A stretch of 64,000 bases of DNA. It comes from JAKZVK01 sp965237575 (GTDB lineage Bacteria; Acidobacteriota; Terriglobia; Bryobacterales; UBA6623). The notes under the pieces were generated by a model that was not told the origin of the DNA, made no database searches, and saw only the letters and a program-made list of their open reading frames with translations. The position numbers and the translations under genes were made by a program. The DNA lies in the NCBI GenBank assembly GCA_965237575.1, contig CBDEGI010000004.1:3844001-3908000 (forward strand), written 5' to 3'. Shown piece by piece: positions 42,929-52,148 of the stretch (positions are counted from its first letter, which is position 1; the number at the start of each line of letters is the position of its first letter).

Positions 42929-44185
42929 CTACGGGCGAGTGATCAGACAGGCGATCGCAAGGAAAATCCGCTGCAGGCCCAGCTCGCGGCCCTCGGGCGA
43001 GTACCATTCAGACGGCGAGTGCGCGCCGCCGCCCTGTCCGCCGGCACCGATGGCCACGGCCGGGCGGCCCAGCGACAACGGGACGTTCGCGTCGGTCGAG
43101 GCGCAGTCGAGACGCGATTGAATGCCCAGAAAAGCGTCGATGCTCCGCAGGCACTCGACTAACGGATTGTGGTCGATCGCCGCCGCAGCCGGGCGGAAAC
43201 CGATCTCGCGGATCTTGTAGCCTGATAGCCGATCGGTGGCGGCGCGGTTTTCGGTCTCGACGGCGCGCGTCACCAGCCGCTGCATCGTCTCGACCACCGT
43301 CTGCATGGAGGCGTTGCTGCGCGAGCGGATGTCGACCTTGGCGCGCGCAACCGGCGCAATGGAATTGACCCCCGATCCGCCCTCGATCACGCCCACGCTG
43401 AGGGTCGTGCGGGGCGACTGCGGCAACTGCATGTCGGCGAGAGAGGCCACGGCGCGACCGAGCGCATGCACCGGGTTCGCACACCCGAAGTCGTTCCAAC
43501 TGTGGCCGCCGGAGCCCTCGATGACGATCTCGAAGCGTCGGCTGCCAAGGGCCTCGGCGGTGATGTGTCCGGTGGACGCGCCGTCGAGCACCAAGTAGCC
43601 TTCGATCATCGAGTGAAAGGGCGAGTGCCGGCAGAGGTAGTTCATGCCGTGCAGGTTGCCTTCGCCCTCCTCGGCGACGTTGGCGACCAGCAGGATGTTG
43701 CGGCGAAGATCAGGCGGCAGCCGCCCCGGTTCGAGGACCCGCGCCAAGGCTAGCAGCGCCGCCAGGCCGGATCCGTTGTCGGTGACGCCCGGCCCCTCAA
43801 ACGTACCGTCGGGCCGCAAGTGAATGTCGCCCTGTTCGCGCGGCGCGAGCACGGTATCCATATGCGCGCTGACGGCGAGGAAGGAGGCGTCCCCGGCCAA
43901 GGTGATCGGCGCGACCACGTTGCCGGCCTCGTCGATGCGCGCCAGTTGGCCGATCTCGCGGAAGGCGGCCACTAGGTAATCGGCACGCTGTTGCTCGCGA
44001 AAGGTCGGCGCTGGGACGCGGCACACCTCGAGGTGTTGCTCGTTGACCCAGCGTTTTTCGCGGCCGAAGAAGGCCAGGCCGGCCTGCACGGCGGGGTCGT
44101 CGGCCAAGTCGGCTAGGCTCCGCAGGGGTGCCGAGACCGGGTTGGGACGGGCGCCAAATGCCTGCGAATGGGCTGTTTCGGACAC
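42929..44185 (-). CDS. M20-family metallopeptidase
   Basis: A 418-residue cytoplasmic dizinc peptidase. Ligand motifs are visible in order: SAHMDTV, PGVTDNGSG, NVAEEGEGN (catalytic Glu followed by ligand Glu), DGAST and the final GAHSPSEWYSP. The dimerisation lid begins near ALGSRRFEIVIEGSGGHSW. It is of the tripeptidase or carboxypeptidase (PepT/ArgE/CPG2) group; the substrate is not clear. GTG 44185 is the start, with a TAGACT box 9 nt upstream. A single gene. Confidence 0.88.
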   Translation of the reverse strand: MSETAHSQAFGARPNPVSAPLRSLADLADDPAVQAGLAFFGREKRWVNEQHLEVCRVPAPTFREQQRADYLVAAFREIGQLARIDEAGNVVAPITLAGDASFLAVSAHMDTVLAPREQGDIHLRPDGTFEGPGVTDNGSGLAALLALARVLEPGRLPPDLRRNILLVANVAEEGEGNLHGMNYLCRHSPFHSMIEGYLVLDGASTGHITAEALGSRRFEIVIEGSGGHSWNDFGCANPVHALGRAVASLADMQLPQSPRTTLSVGVIEGGSGVNSIAPVARAKVDIRSRSNASMQTVVETMQRLVTRAVETENRAATDRLSGYKIREIGFRPAAAAIDHNPLVECLRSIDAFLGIQSRLDCASTDANVPLSLGRPAVAIGAGGQGGGAHSPSEWYSPEGRELGLQRIFLAIACLITRP

Positions 44186-44266
44186 GTGGAGTTCAGTCTA
44201 TCAGAGGGTTCGGAGGGACCTGCTGTGGCATATAGAGGCATGCACGGTCGTGAGTGATTGATCAAC

Positions 44267-44379
44267 GCAGCCTTACGGCTGCGGCTCTCAATGGCGGGTC
44301 GGGTGCTGCGCCAAAGCGGGGGCTGCGTGGTTGGAGGTTGGGCCTGCGGACTTCCGTCTGCGGCTCGGAACGGCGGGTC
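44267..44379 (+). repeat. two copies of a second dispersed repeat (GGCTC-AAYGGCGGGTC type)
   Basis: Copies at 44267-44300 and 44346-44379 both contain a small hairpin followed by CTGCGGCTC, four or five bases, and A-YGGCGGGTC. A related copy occurs at 49801-49843. They lie in the 289-bp divergent gap before the small CxxC-protein gene. They differ clearly from the GTAGGG element. Confidence 0.55.
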
Positions 44380-44474
44380 CCGGCGGGCCTGGGAGGGAGA
44401 CAGGTTACGAGGGCCGCGGCGCTTCATGGTACTTTCTAGGTTTCAACGCAACTTCATCAGGGGAGAGTGAACCG

Positions 44475-44696
44475 ATGGCGGGTGTCAAGAAAACCGTTAC
44501 CGTTGAGGTCCAAGACGACTTGCTGCAAATGCTGAATGCGGCGGCGGAGAAGTACAACCTGCCCGACGCCGACAAAGCCCTGCGCTGCCTGCTCGACTAC
44601 GCCGCGACCGACGGCGACTGGGACACGATCTTCAGCCAGGTGCGCTGCAACCGCTGCGGTGGCCGCCCGGGCTGGACTGGCGAGGAAGCGTCCTAA
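44475..44696 (+). CDS. small CxxC protein, conserved-type hypothetical
   Basis: 73 residues from ATG 44475, with a GGGGAGAG ribosome site. The N-terminus alternates hydrophobic and charged residues in a strand (KKTVTVEVQDDLL) followed by two helices, resembling a ribbon-helix-helix-like unit (DADKALRCLLDYAA). It ends with GDWDTIFSQVRCNRCGG, where Cys58 and Cys61 could bind a metal together with Cys38. I have the impression of a conserved family with this DGDWD...C-x2-C end, but can name no function. Confidence 0.6.
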   Translation: MAGVKKTVTVEVQDDLLQMLNAAAEKYNLPDADKALRCLLDYAATDGDWDTIFSQVRCNRCGGRPGWTGEEAS

Positions 44697-44739
44697 AAAG
44701 AAATCGCCCCGGCGACACGTACCGGCCCGTGGTTGGTCG

Positions 44740-46653
44740 CTACTGGAACTCGATGGTCCGCACGACGCCGGCTACGCCGTCGGGCAAACCCTCTTGCCGC
44801 TCGTATTCCACCGCCAGCGGCTGCGGATCTTGAGGGCCGCAGACGAGATCGACCGAAGCGCCTTCGGCACCCTTGATGTCGACGGTCGACGGGTCGAGAA
44901 TCGCCAAAATCATGGGTTGACCCTGAGCGATCAGGTGAACGCGGGCCGTGCCGCCGAGGCACTCCATCTGCTCGAAAGTCCCCTCGACTTTGAGCCATAG
45001 CGGGTTGCGTTTCGGTTCGGTGGGCACCGAGCTTGTCACGGAATCCTCCGCCGAGGCCTCGGCATCGGGTTCGTCCCTGGATCGCCTCCGGATGCGAGGC
45101 GTTGCGTCTTGCCCCGTCACCTCTTCGTTCACGAAAGCGCGCGCCTCGGCCACGCGTACCTGGCCGGGCCGCGCCCCGCTGTCCACCAGATCGATCACCT
45201 CCTGGGACTGCGCCCATTCGCTGGGGGTCTCGGCGTACTCTTGGGCTCGCTTGGCTGACTTGCGGGCTTCCTCCGGATTGCCGATGTGGAAGTAAGCGAC
45301 GGACGCCGCGTGAAACATTGGGAAGGCCTCTTCCTTCTTGAGATTCCCGACCGAGTTGAAATGCCGCAGCGCCTGAACGTAGTTCGCCTCCTGCATCTGC
45401 CGGTAGCCCAATTGGAGGCGCACTTCTTTGTAGTCCGGCTTCAGGCGCACAGCCCCTTCGAGTGCGGCAATGACCTCTGCGTTCGACGCGCCGTTGTTCT
45501 GCAACGCGTAGCCGTAGGCCCAGTGCGTTTCGGGATTGGTCGAGCCCAGCTCGACGGCTCGGCCCAGATGGCGGAGCGCGTCATCGTTGTTGCCGTCCTT
45601 TCGGGCTAGGTAGCCTAGCCCCTCTTCCACTTCCCAGCGATCGGGGTGCTTGGCGGCCAGGTCGAGATACTCCTGCTTGGCCTGCTCTCGCCTGCCACGC
45701 ATCGAAGACAGCAGGTCTGCCTGTACGAGCCCCGCTTCGAACGGTGTCGCCGCCCGAACCTCGGGCTCTTCCGCCGCCTTCGCAAGTTTGATGTCGTACA
45801 GGACCCCGAAGAAACGCCCTCTGCGCATGTAGGCGCGGAGGTCTTTGTAGACCTGCTCCAACGACTTGCCGTAGATCTCTTGGAACGACGCATCCGCCGG
45901 GTTACCTCCCACGAGGCCGCCGATAAGCTTGGGAAACTCCTCCCGCGGGTATCGCTCCGAGAGCGAAAGCATGTGAACCAACGCCAAGCTCTCCGCGTAG
46001 AAAACGCCGGCACGCTTTTTCTCGTTGTAATGCGGCGAGTCGTGGTCTACGGAAGTCAGCGTCGCGATGTCGAGCCATTTGTTGTCCAGCAGAGTCTGCT
46101 GGTAGCCCGGATGAAAGGCGCCGACTTGTGCTTTCTTGCCGACCGGCTCAAGAGTCGCGTACAGCATGGCAAACCCTTCGTTGAGCCAGGGCGGAAGGTC
46201 CACGCCGGAGTGCCGAACCAGCAGGTGGATGTACTCGTGGACAGCGGTCATGTGCCTGTCGGAGGAGAGGCTGCTCATCACGATGTAGTCGCGCTTGCGG
46301 GATGGCACATAGTAGGCCGATGCGAACTCATTTGGCTTGAACGGCTCGTACTCCTTCTTGGAACGAAAACCGATGATGCGAACCGGGAGTTGCGGCCCCT
46401 GCTTGCTCTTGAAGACTTGAAGGAAGAAGCTGCGGATGGTTTCGAAGTACAGGATGGTTTTGCGGGCGCGCTTCTCTCCGGAGCTGGTGTACAGCTCGAA
46501 GTTGGGCGTTGCGGCACGAACCCACTCTTGCTCCGCCCGCAAGGGTGCCGCTACCACCAGGACGGCGATCAGGCACACCCAAAGCCGGACGGAAACGGCG
46601 CCGCCGTGCTTGCGCCAAAGCAAACCGTTCTTCCTCTCGACGGGTTTTTTCAC
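44740..46653 (-). CDS. exported HExxH metallopeptidase-like protein with TPR repeats
   Basis: A 637-residue protein with a signal peptide (hydrophobic about 21-38, cleavage near PLRAEQ). Residues about 45-290 form a gluzincin-type peptidase_MA/DUF1570-like domain: VHEYIHLLVRH gives HExxH and LPPWLNEGFAMLY gives the third ligand Glu. Residues about 310-480 contain four to five TPR units (WEVEEGLGYLARKDGNNDDA, and others). A basic-acidic linker and a beta-rich end (QPMILAILDPSTVDI) follow. It probably acts on or scaffolds proteins in the periplasm. GTG start; no partner gene. Confidence 0.8.
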   Translation of the reverse strand: MKKPVERKNGLLWRKHGGAVSVRLWVCLIAVLVVAAPLRAEQEWVRAATPNFELYTSSGEKRARKTILYFETIRSFFLQVFKSKQGPQLPVRIIGFRSKKEYEPFKPNEFASAYYVPSRKRDYIVMSSLSSDRHMTAVHEYIHLLVRHSGVDLPPWLNEGFAMLYATLEPVGKKAQVGAFHPGYQQTLLDNKWLDIATLTSVDHDSPHYNEKKRAGVFYAESLALVHMLSLSERYPREEFPKLIGGLVGGNPADASFQEIYGKSLEQVYKDLRAYMRRGRFFGVLYDIKLAKAAEEPEVRAATPFEAGLVQADLLSSMRGRREQAKQEYLDLAAKHPDRWEVEEGLGYLARKDGNNDDALRHLGRAVELGSTNPETHWAYGYALQNNGASNAEVIAALEGAVRLKPDYKEVRLQLGYRQMQEANYVQALRHFNSVGNLKKEEAFPMFHAASVAYFHIGNPEEARKSAKRAQEYAETPSEWAQSQEVIDLVDSGARPGQVRVAEARAFVNEEVTGQDATPRIRRRSRDEPDAEASAEDSVTSSVPTEPKRNPLWLKVEGTFEQMECLGGTARVHLIAQGQPMILAILDPSTVDIKGAEGASVDLVCGPQDPQPLAVEYERQEGLPDGVAGVVRTIEFQ

Positions 46654-46713
46654 TGCGAGATCCGCGTTACATTGACATAGTACGGAAAAGATATACGTTT
46701 GAGCGTAACGAGG

Positions 46714-47067
46714 TCACGACGTCTGGTCTAGATACTCCGCCAGGCAGACGGCGTTGTTGTAGCGCGTCTCCTTCGCGGCGTAGAGCAGCGTGACCGTCCC
46801 GCCGGCGATGTGCGCGCGCAACTCGGCCACGACCTCGGCGTTGTGGTCCAGCTCGGCCACATAGCGGCGGCGGAACTCCTCCCAGCGGGCCGGATCGTGG
46901 GAGAACCACTTTCGCAGGTCCGCGCTGGGGGCGATGGCTTTGAGCCACACGTCGACCTTCGCCTGGTCTTTGCGCAGGCCTCGGGGCCACATACCGTCGA
47001 TCAGGATGCGAAAACCGTCACCGGGTGCGGCCGGGTCGTACACACGCTTGATCTGTGGGCTGGGCAT
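46714..47067 (-). CDS. DUF488 family protein
   Basis: The 117-residue product is a textbook member of the short DUF488 group: IKRVYDPAAPGDGFRILIDGMWPRG (split: IKRVYDP, then ILIDGMWPRG), WLKAIAPSADLRKWFSHDPARW and TLLYAAKETRYNNA. The family is widespread in bacteria; a DNA-repair or small-molecule role has been suggested but no biochemical function is established. It is a single gene 61 nt downstream of the peptidase gene, same strand. Confidence 0.9.
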   Translation of the reverse strand: MPSPQIKRVYDPAAPGDGFRILIDGMWPRGLRKDQAKVDVWLKAIAPSADLRKWFSHDPARWEEFRRRYVAELDHNAEVVAELRAHIAGGTVTLLYAAKETRYNNAVCLAEYLDQTS

Positions 47068-47135
47068 TGGGTTATGGCAGCCGGACGGGGTCTATGCCCT
47101 TGCAGATGAATTGCAATGGGTAGCGTCGTCGGATT

Positions 47136-48728
47136 TCAGCCGAGCCGCTTGGCCTGCCAGGTTGCCTTGCCGTACTCACCCAGGCCCAGCTCGCCGCCCA
47201 TCTCGTTGCCGCGCAGCTTGCCCTTGAAGAAGTAGCGCATGTTAGCCGCTTCGTACTTGCCGCGGCTCTCGAAGTAGACTCGATCGCCGTCGATCTCGCC
47301 CTTGACCTTCCCTTGGGTGATGCGGCCGCGGTGAAGTCCGTGGATGTCATTGCCCTTCACCTGCAGGTACAGGGTGTGGCGGGCCTGCTTGGCGATGAAG
47401 GTGATGTCGATCTCCCAGTGCCCGTCGAGACTGCCGGCGGGGGGCCGAAGCGTCGGTTCGGGCTTGGGGCCGGGAGCGCTCTTGAAGACCTCGTACAAGC
47501 GCTCGGCAACGACCTTGTAGTCGCCAGGATACATCGCCATAGGACGGATGACGAAGTTGTTGCCCTCGGCACTGGTGGGGTCGAGCTCTTTCGGGAAGGC
47601 GTGGGTCATGATGCGCGGCTCGCCGTGGAGCAATTGCTCGCCGACTTCGCGCGCCACGAGGCCGATCTTCTGCTGGTCCCACTCGACGCGCATCGTCGGA
47701 TAGTAGCCCGGGCGGGGCGCGTCGATGATCGTTGCGTCAATGCCGGAGACCGCCGTGATGCGGTCGATGATGTGCCTGAACCAGCGCTTGAACTCGGCGT
47801 ACTCGGCCTGCACGTCGCGCGTCGTCACCAGCGCTTCGACGGCGGCCACCAAGCCCACGATCTCCTCTTTGCTGACCTTGATCGGGCGCGCGTAGGTGTG
47901 ATGGGGCGCGCTGCCGACGTAGGCGGCGTCGGTCAAGTCTTTGCGGCCGAGCAGCAGCCCGGCGGTCTGGGGTCCCTTGACACTCTTGCCGCCGCTGTAG
48001 ACGACCAGGTCGGCTCCGCGCGAGAGGAACGGATCGGGGATCAAGGGCAGCTCTGCCGCCGCGTCGATCATCACGGGCACGCCGTGGTCGTGCGCAGCTT
48101 TGACGAAGGCTTCGAGCGGAATCTTACTCTTGGAGTCTTGGATCCGCTGTCCGGCGAAGGCCATGAAGGTCTGCGGTCCGAAGGCCCGTTCGAGGTCGTC
48201 GGTGGTTTCGATGTTGACCATCTTGGCGCCGGTCATGCGGATGGCGTGATCGTAGATGGAGCGCGACCAGCGCGGCGTGACCACTTCGTCTTGGATGCCC
48301 TCGGTGTTGGGCAGCTGTTGGAGCGTCTCGATGTCGCCTCCCGCGATGCAGGCAAGGGTTCCGATCGTGAGCGCGCCGGCGGCGCCGGAGCTGATCATCG
48401 CTCCGGGGACTTCGAGCAGCTCGGCGATGCGCGGGCAGGCGGTGCGCAGCAGCTCCTGCATGTTGACGTGATAGAACGAGGCCTCGTAGACGGCTTCGGC
48501 GACCTCCGGCAGGGCGGCCGAGCCTCCGTTCATCGTGCGGGTCGAGGTGCAGTTGATGAAGGGTTCGACGCCGAGGCGTTCGTAAACGTTCGGCCCCTTG
48601 CCGCGCGTCGGCAGCCGGGCCGCTGCCGAGGCGGTCGAGCTGAGGAAACTCGATGCGGCTATGAAGGTGCCGGCATGGAAAACGTCCCGGCGGGACAGGG
48701 TTGTCGAATCACTTTTGGCGCGCTTCAT
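47136..48728 (-). CDS. exported SelA-like PLP enzyme with C-terminal beta domain
   Basis: A 530-residue protein. It begins with a Tat signal (STTLSRRDVFHAGTFIAASS). Residues about 45-400 are a fold-type I PLP enzyme of the SelA/DgaE-like group (INCTSTRTMNGG, GAAGALTIGTLACI, VMIDAAAELP), with the PLP lysine in VVYSGGKSVKGPQ. The last about 90 residues (GHWEIDITFIAKQARHTLYL to the end) form a small beta-barrel-like module. SelA-like enzymes elsewhere act as ammonia lyases or aldolases on amino sugars. A Tat-exported version fits a folded cofactor enzyme working outside. GGAGGTG precedes the ATG. The esterase gene lies 19 nt upstream. Confidence 0.82.
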   Translation of the reverse strand: MKRAKSDSTTLSRRDVFHAGTFIAASSFLSSTASAAARLPTRGKGPNVYERLGVEPFINCTSTRTMNGGSAALPEVAEAVYEASFYHVNMQELLRTACPRIAELLEVPGAMISSGAAGALTIGTLACIAGGDIETLQQLPNTEGIQDEVVTPRWSRSIYDHAIRMTGAKMVNIETTDDLERAFGPQTFMAFAGQRIQDSKSKIPLEAFVKAAHDHGVPVMIDAAAELPLIPDPFLSRGADLVVYSGGKSVKGPQTAGLLLGRKDLTDAAYVGSAPHHTYARPIKVSKEEIVGLVAAVEALVTTRDVQAEYAEFKRWFRHIIDRITAVSGIDATIIDAPRPGYYPTMRVEWDQQKIGLVAREVGEQLLHGEPRIMTHAFPKELDPTSAEGNNFVIRPMAMYPGDYKVVAERLYEVFKSAPGPKPEPTLRPPAGSLDGHWEIDITFIAKQARHTLYLQVKGNDIHGLHRGRITQGKVKGEIDGDRVYFESRGKYEAANMRYFFKGKLRGNEMGGELGLGEYGKATWQAKRLG

Positions 48729-48747
48729 CGTTCACCTCCAGAGGTGG

Positions 48748-49662
48748 CTAGAGAATGCCGTGCTTCTTGAGAAAGGCACGGATCGTGCGGTCGATCTTGA
48801 GCGTTTCCTCGCTGTTGAACCCACCATGCTTGCCGCCCGGGATCGTCAGCAGCTCGTTCGGCACGTTTTTCTTATCGAGAGCTTTGTGCAGCCGCGTGGC
48901 GTGGACGTAGGGTACGACGGTGTCCGCGTCACCATGAATCGTCAGAATCGGCGGCAGCCCCGAGCGCACGTAGGTCAGTGGGGACGCCCGCCGCGCCACC
49001 GTCTCGCGGTTCGGCATGCCACCCAGCCAAGTGACCGCATAGCGCTGCTGGTGGGGGCCGTCGAGGATGTCCACGACGTCGGTGATGCCGTAGTAGTTCA
49101 CCACAGCGGCGACCTTGAGTTGTTCGTCACCCGGACAGGAATCGTCGAGTCCCGAGGCCGGGTCGAGGATGCCGGTCATCAACGACAGATGCCCGCCGGC
49201 CGATCCTCCGGTGACGACGAGCTTCGAAGTGTCGAACTTGTATTGGTCGGCATTGTGGATCACCCAGCGCAAAGCGCAGCGACAGTCTTCGACTGCGGCT
49301 GGTGCAAGCGAGACGCGGGCCAACCGGTACTCGACGTTCACGACCGCCAAGCCCATCTGGAGATAGGGCAGGAGCCGCAGGGCGACGCCCTCTTTGGTGC
49401 CACCGGTCCACCCGCCGCCGTGGATGTAGATCACCGTCCCGCGAGGTTCGTCGGTGTCGCGGGGCTCGTACACATCTAACTTGGCCTCATAGCCGTTGGC
49501 GACCTTGTAGGTGATGTTGGCGTGGATACGGTATTGGCTGCCCACGAGCGCCGCAAAGTTCTCAACCCCACTCGAACCCTCGCTGTGAGCCCGGAGGCTC
49601 CCAGTCGTTAGGATGACGAGACCCACGAAGCTCAACCCGCTCCGAATCATTCTGTTGTTCAT
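48748..49662 (-). CDS. secreted alpha/beta hydrolase (BD-FAE/HSL-like esterase)
   Basis: 304 residues from ATG 49662; the open frame runs on to 49929, but only this start gives a signal peptide (RSGLSFVGLVILTTGSLRA). The esterase core has the oxyanion motif YIHGGGWTGG, nucleophile VTGGSAGGHLSL, Asp in IHGDADTVVP and His in GGKHGGFN. Such enzymes cleave short acyl or feruloyl esters. It is the first gene of a pair with the exported SelA-like enzyme (19-nt gap), suggesting successive steps on one extracellular substrate. Confidence 0.85.
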   Translation of the reverse strand: MNNRMIRSGLSFVGLVILTTGSLRAHSEGSSGVENFAALVGSQYRIHANITYKVANGYEAKLDVYEPRDTDEPRGTVIYIHGGGWTGGTKEGVALRLLPYLQMGLAVVNVEYRLARVSLAPAAVEDCRCALRWVIHNADQYKFDTSKLVVTGGSAGGHLSLMTGILDPASGLDDSCPGDEQLKVAAVVNYYGITDVVDILDGPHQQRYAVTWLGGMPNRETVARRASPLTYVRSGLPPILTIHGDADTVVPYVHATRLHKALDKKNVPNELLTIPGGKHGGFNSEETLKIDRTIRAFLKKHGIL

Positions 49663-49800
49663 CGCAGTCCCCGATCGACGTGCCAGAAAAAGGTAAAACG
49701 AGGGTAGCAGAATGGGTTCGGGCGGCTCAATGTGCCGTTGGTGTGAGAACTTCGCCCTGGCTCGGACCCGTGGGTTGGCGTCCGTTGCAATGAGCGGCAA

Positions 49801-49843
49801 CCACGGACTCCGTCCGTGGCTCGAAAGCTTCGATGGCGGGATC
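49801..49843 (+). repeat. third copy of the GGCTC...GGCGGG repeat
   Basis: A 7-bp hairpin CCACGGA/TCCGTGG (49801-49807, 49813-49819) is followed by CTCGAAAGCTTCGATGGCGG and GATC, matching the order of the two copies near 44.3 kb. It lies in the divergent gap before the MBL-fold gene. Confidence 0.5.
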
Positions 49844-49949
49844 GCCGCGGGCTTGGGCGCCAAGCGATTCGACAGAATCGTTGCGTACGGATTTGGGTCG
49901 GTGGTGGACGAGCAATGATAGGGCACCACGGATACACTAACATCCAGCC

Positions 49950-50840
49950 ATGTCGATTTCTCTCACTCTGTTGGGCACGGGGACTCCCGCGCCACTCACG
50001 CACCGGGCTGGGTCCAGCTACCTGGTGCGTTTCGGCAAGGAAGCCTTGCTGTTTGATTGTGGACCGGGGTCCGTGCGGCGGCTGTTGCGCAGGGGGGTTT
50101 CGCCGACGGAGATCACGCGGCTCTTTCTGACGCATCTGCACTATGACCACTGCGTCGACTACGGCTATCTGGTGCTCAACCGCTGGGATCAGGGAAACGG
50201 GAAGATTCCCGAGTTGGATGTGGTGGGGCCGCCGCCGACCGCGCGGATGACGGATCTGCTGTTCGGGGAAGAGGGTGTGTTCGGCCCGGATCTCGCGGCG
50301 CGGACCTTGCACCCGTGCAGCCATGCCATGTACGAAGCGCGCGGCGGTGTACTGCCGAGAAAGCGGCCGGACCCGAAGGTCACCGAGGTGGAGGGCGCAT
50401 CGGTCATCGAACGCGAGGGCTGGCACGTCGAGGCGGTCGAGGTGGTCCACGCCGAGCCGCATTTGAACTGCTTGGCGTATCGTCTCGACACGCCCGAAAC
50501 CTCGATTGTCTTCGGAGGCGACACGGCGCCGACCGACGGTCTCACGCAACTCGCCAAGGGGGCGGACGTACTGCTCCACATGTGCCACATGGTCAACGGG
50601 GTCGTGACGGACCCGAGGCTTACCAGTACCTGCTCAGGCCACAAGGATGCGGCAATGACAGCTTGCGACGCGGACGTGCAGACACTCGTCCTGGTGCACA
50701 TCACCGAGCAGCTAGAGCAGCCGGGCATCCGGGAGCGTGTGCTTCACGAGGCGGCGGAGATCTTCGACGGCAACATCATGTTCGGCGAGGATTTGATGGA
50801 TGTTCCGCTGGGCGCGATCGTGGCTGAGCCGATTCGGTAG
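49950..50840 (+). CDS. MBL-fold metallo-hydrolase (RNase Z-like group)
   Basis: A 296-residue metallo-beta-lactamase-fold protein: LTLLGTGTPAP start, LLFDCGPG, the zinc motif THLHYDHCVDYG (HxHxDH), IVFGGDTAPT with the bridging Asp, and a late histidine in LVLVHITEQLEQ. This order is that of the RNase Z/arylsulfatase-like branch, which includes both tRNA processing and small-ester hydrolases. With the MFS permease gene 16 nt downstream, a catabolic hydrolase is more likely than tRNA processing (inference). Confidence 0.85.
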   Translation: MSISLTLLGTGTPAPLTHRAGSSYLVRFGKEALLFDCGPGSVRRLLRRGVSPTEITRLFLTHLHYDHCVDYGYLVLNRWDQGNGKIPELDVVGPPPTARMTDLLFGEEGVFGPDLAARTLHPCSHAMYEARGGVLPRKRPDPKVTEVEGASVIEREGWHVEAVEVVHAEPHLNCLAYRLDTPETSIVFGGDTAPTDGLTQLAKGADVLLHMCHMVNGVVTDPRLTSTCSGHKDAAMTACDADVQTLVLVHITEQLEQPGIRERVLHEAAEIFDGNIMFGEDLMDVPLGAIVAEPIR

Positions 50841-50856
50841 TCCAACGGGAGCGGGC

Positions 50857-52137
50857 ATGAGTTCGGATTCATCAGATGCGGTTTCTAATGTTGCGAAAGC
50901 CCCTAGCTATGCATGGGTTACTGTCGGCCTACTCTGGATCGCTTTCCTGATCAACTACACCGATCGAAGCGTCGTATTTCCCATCTTCCCGGCGCTGCAG
51001 GCCGACTTAGGATTCACCAGCGCGCAACTCGGCCTGGTTGGGTCTCTCTTCCTTTGGTCCTACGCGCTTTGCCAGCCCTTGGTCGGGCGGCTCGCGGACG
51101 TCATTCGCAGAGAGCATCTTGTCGTTGTGAGCCTGGTCCTGCTCAGCCTAGCCACTCTGGCGAGCGGTCTCAGCGGTTCGGTGGGCATGTTCCTGTGGTC
51201 GCGTGTCGCGTTCGGGATCACGGCGGCATTGTATGTCCCGGCCGCGTACGCGCTCATTGTCGCGATCCATCCGGTGGCCAACCGCTCGAAAGCCTTCTCT
51301 CTTCACGGCACCGCACAGTTATTCGGGATTGTCCTAGGAGGCTGGTACGGAGGCTGGATGGCCGACAACTTCGGCTGGCGGCTGGGTTTCATTGTCCTGG
51401 CCGCTGCCGGTCTCCTCTACGCACCGGGGCTGTGGGCCTACCTCCGCAAGCTTCCGAGGATCGAGACGCAACAAGATGCGGTCAAAGCTTCTCCGGTAGA
51501 TGTTTTTCGAAGTTACTCCTACTGGGCCCTCATGCTGGCGTTCTTTGCCTTCTGCCTCGTCCTTTGGATGATCTACGGTTGGCTTCCCACGTTTATCTAT
51601 GAGAAGTACCGTGTTTCGATGGCGGAAAGCGGGTTGGCGGCAACGCTCTATCTGCAGGTGAGTTCCGGGCTGGGGGTTGTGACCGGTGGCTGGCTGGCCG
51701 ATCGGTTGGTGCGGCGCGTGGCGGCGGCGCGCTTCTATCTCGTAGGGATCGGCCTCATCGTGTCAACTCCGTTTGCCTACCTGACACTGACGGTTGATTC
51801 GCTGGATGATCTCAAGCTGGCATCGGCCGCGTTCGGCTTTCTGTCCGGTGTGCTAATGGCAAACTTCTTCCCTGCCTGTTATGACGTGATCGCGGAGCGG
51901 AACTACGGCTTTGGGGGAGGCTTCTTGAACATGGTGGGCGGATGGTCGGGCGGAGCGGGAATCCTCCTGGCGGGCCGATGGAAAGAATCGGTAGGGATCG
52001 AATCCCTGATGGGTTGGGCCGTGGTCGCGGCCATCGCGTCGGGGGTGCTTCTGATCGTCGGCGTGGCTCGTAGCTTTCAGCAAGACCGTCGACTCATCGG
52101 ACTTCCCGCGGAGGCAGTTGGGACTCGCCCAAACTAG
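50857..52137 (+). CDS. MFS transporter
   Basis: From ATG 50857 (GGGAG ribosome site) the protein has 426 residues and about 12 membrane helices. The first loop after helix 2 shows GRLADVIRRE, the variant of the MFS A-motif, and a second GGWLADRLVRR lies after helix 8. It resembles the ACS/phthalate-permease group, which takes up organic acids. It lies 16 nt after the MBL-fold hydrolase gene, so hydrolase and permease probably form one operon. Confidence 0.87.
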   Translation: MSSDSSDAVSNVAKAPSYAWVTVGLLWIAFLINYTDRSVVFPIFPALQADLGFTSAQLGLVGSLFLWSYALCQPLVGRLADVIRREHLVVVSLVLLSLATLASGLSGSVGMFLWSRVAFGITAALYVPAAYALIVAIHPVANRSKAFSLHGTAQLFGIVLGGWYGGWMADNFGWRLGFIVLAAAGLLYAPGLWAYLRKLPRIETQQDAVKASPVDVFRSYSYWALMLAFFAFCLVLWMIYGWLPTFIYEKYRVSMAESGLAATLYLQVSSGLGVVTGGWLADRLVRRVAAARFYLVGIGLIVSTPFAYLTLTVDSLDDLKLASAAFGFLSGVLMANFFPACYDVIAERNYGFGGGFLNMVGGWSGGAGILLAGRWKESVGIESLMGWAVVAAIASGVLLIVGVARSFQQDRRLIGLPAEAVGTRPN

Positions 52138-52148
52138 ACCTATCTCAG

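Noticed and set aside
47136..48728. True selenocysteine synthase (SelA)
   Set aside because: The Tat signal, the added C-terminal domain and the lack of selB/selD/tRNA-Sec nearby argue for a SelA-like paralogue with another function.
49663..49929. 89-residue N-terminal extension of the secreted esterase
   Set aside because: The extension covers a repeat copy and divergent promoter region; the internal ATG gives a proper signal peptide.
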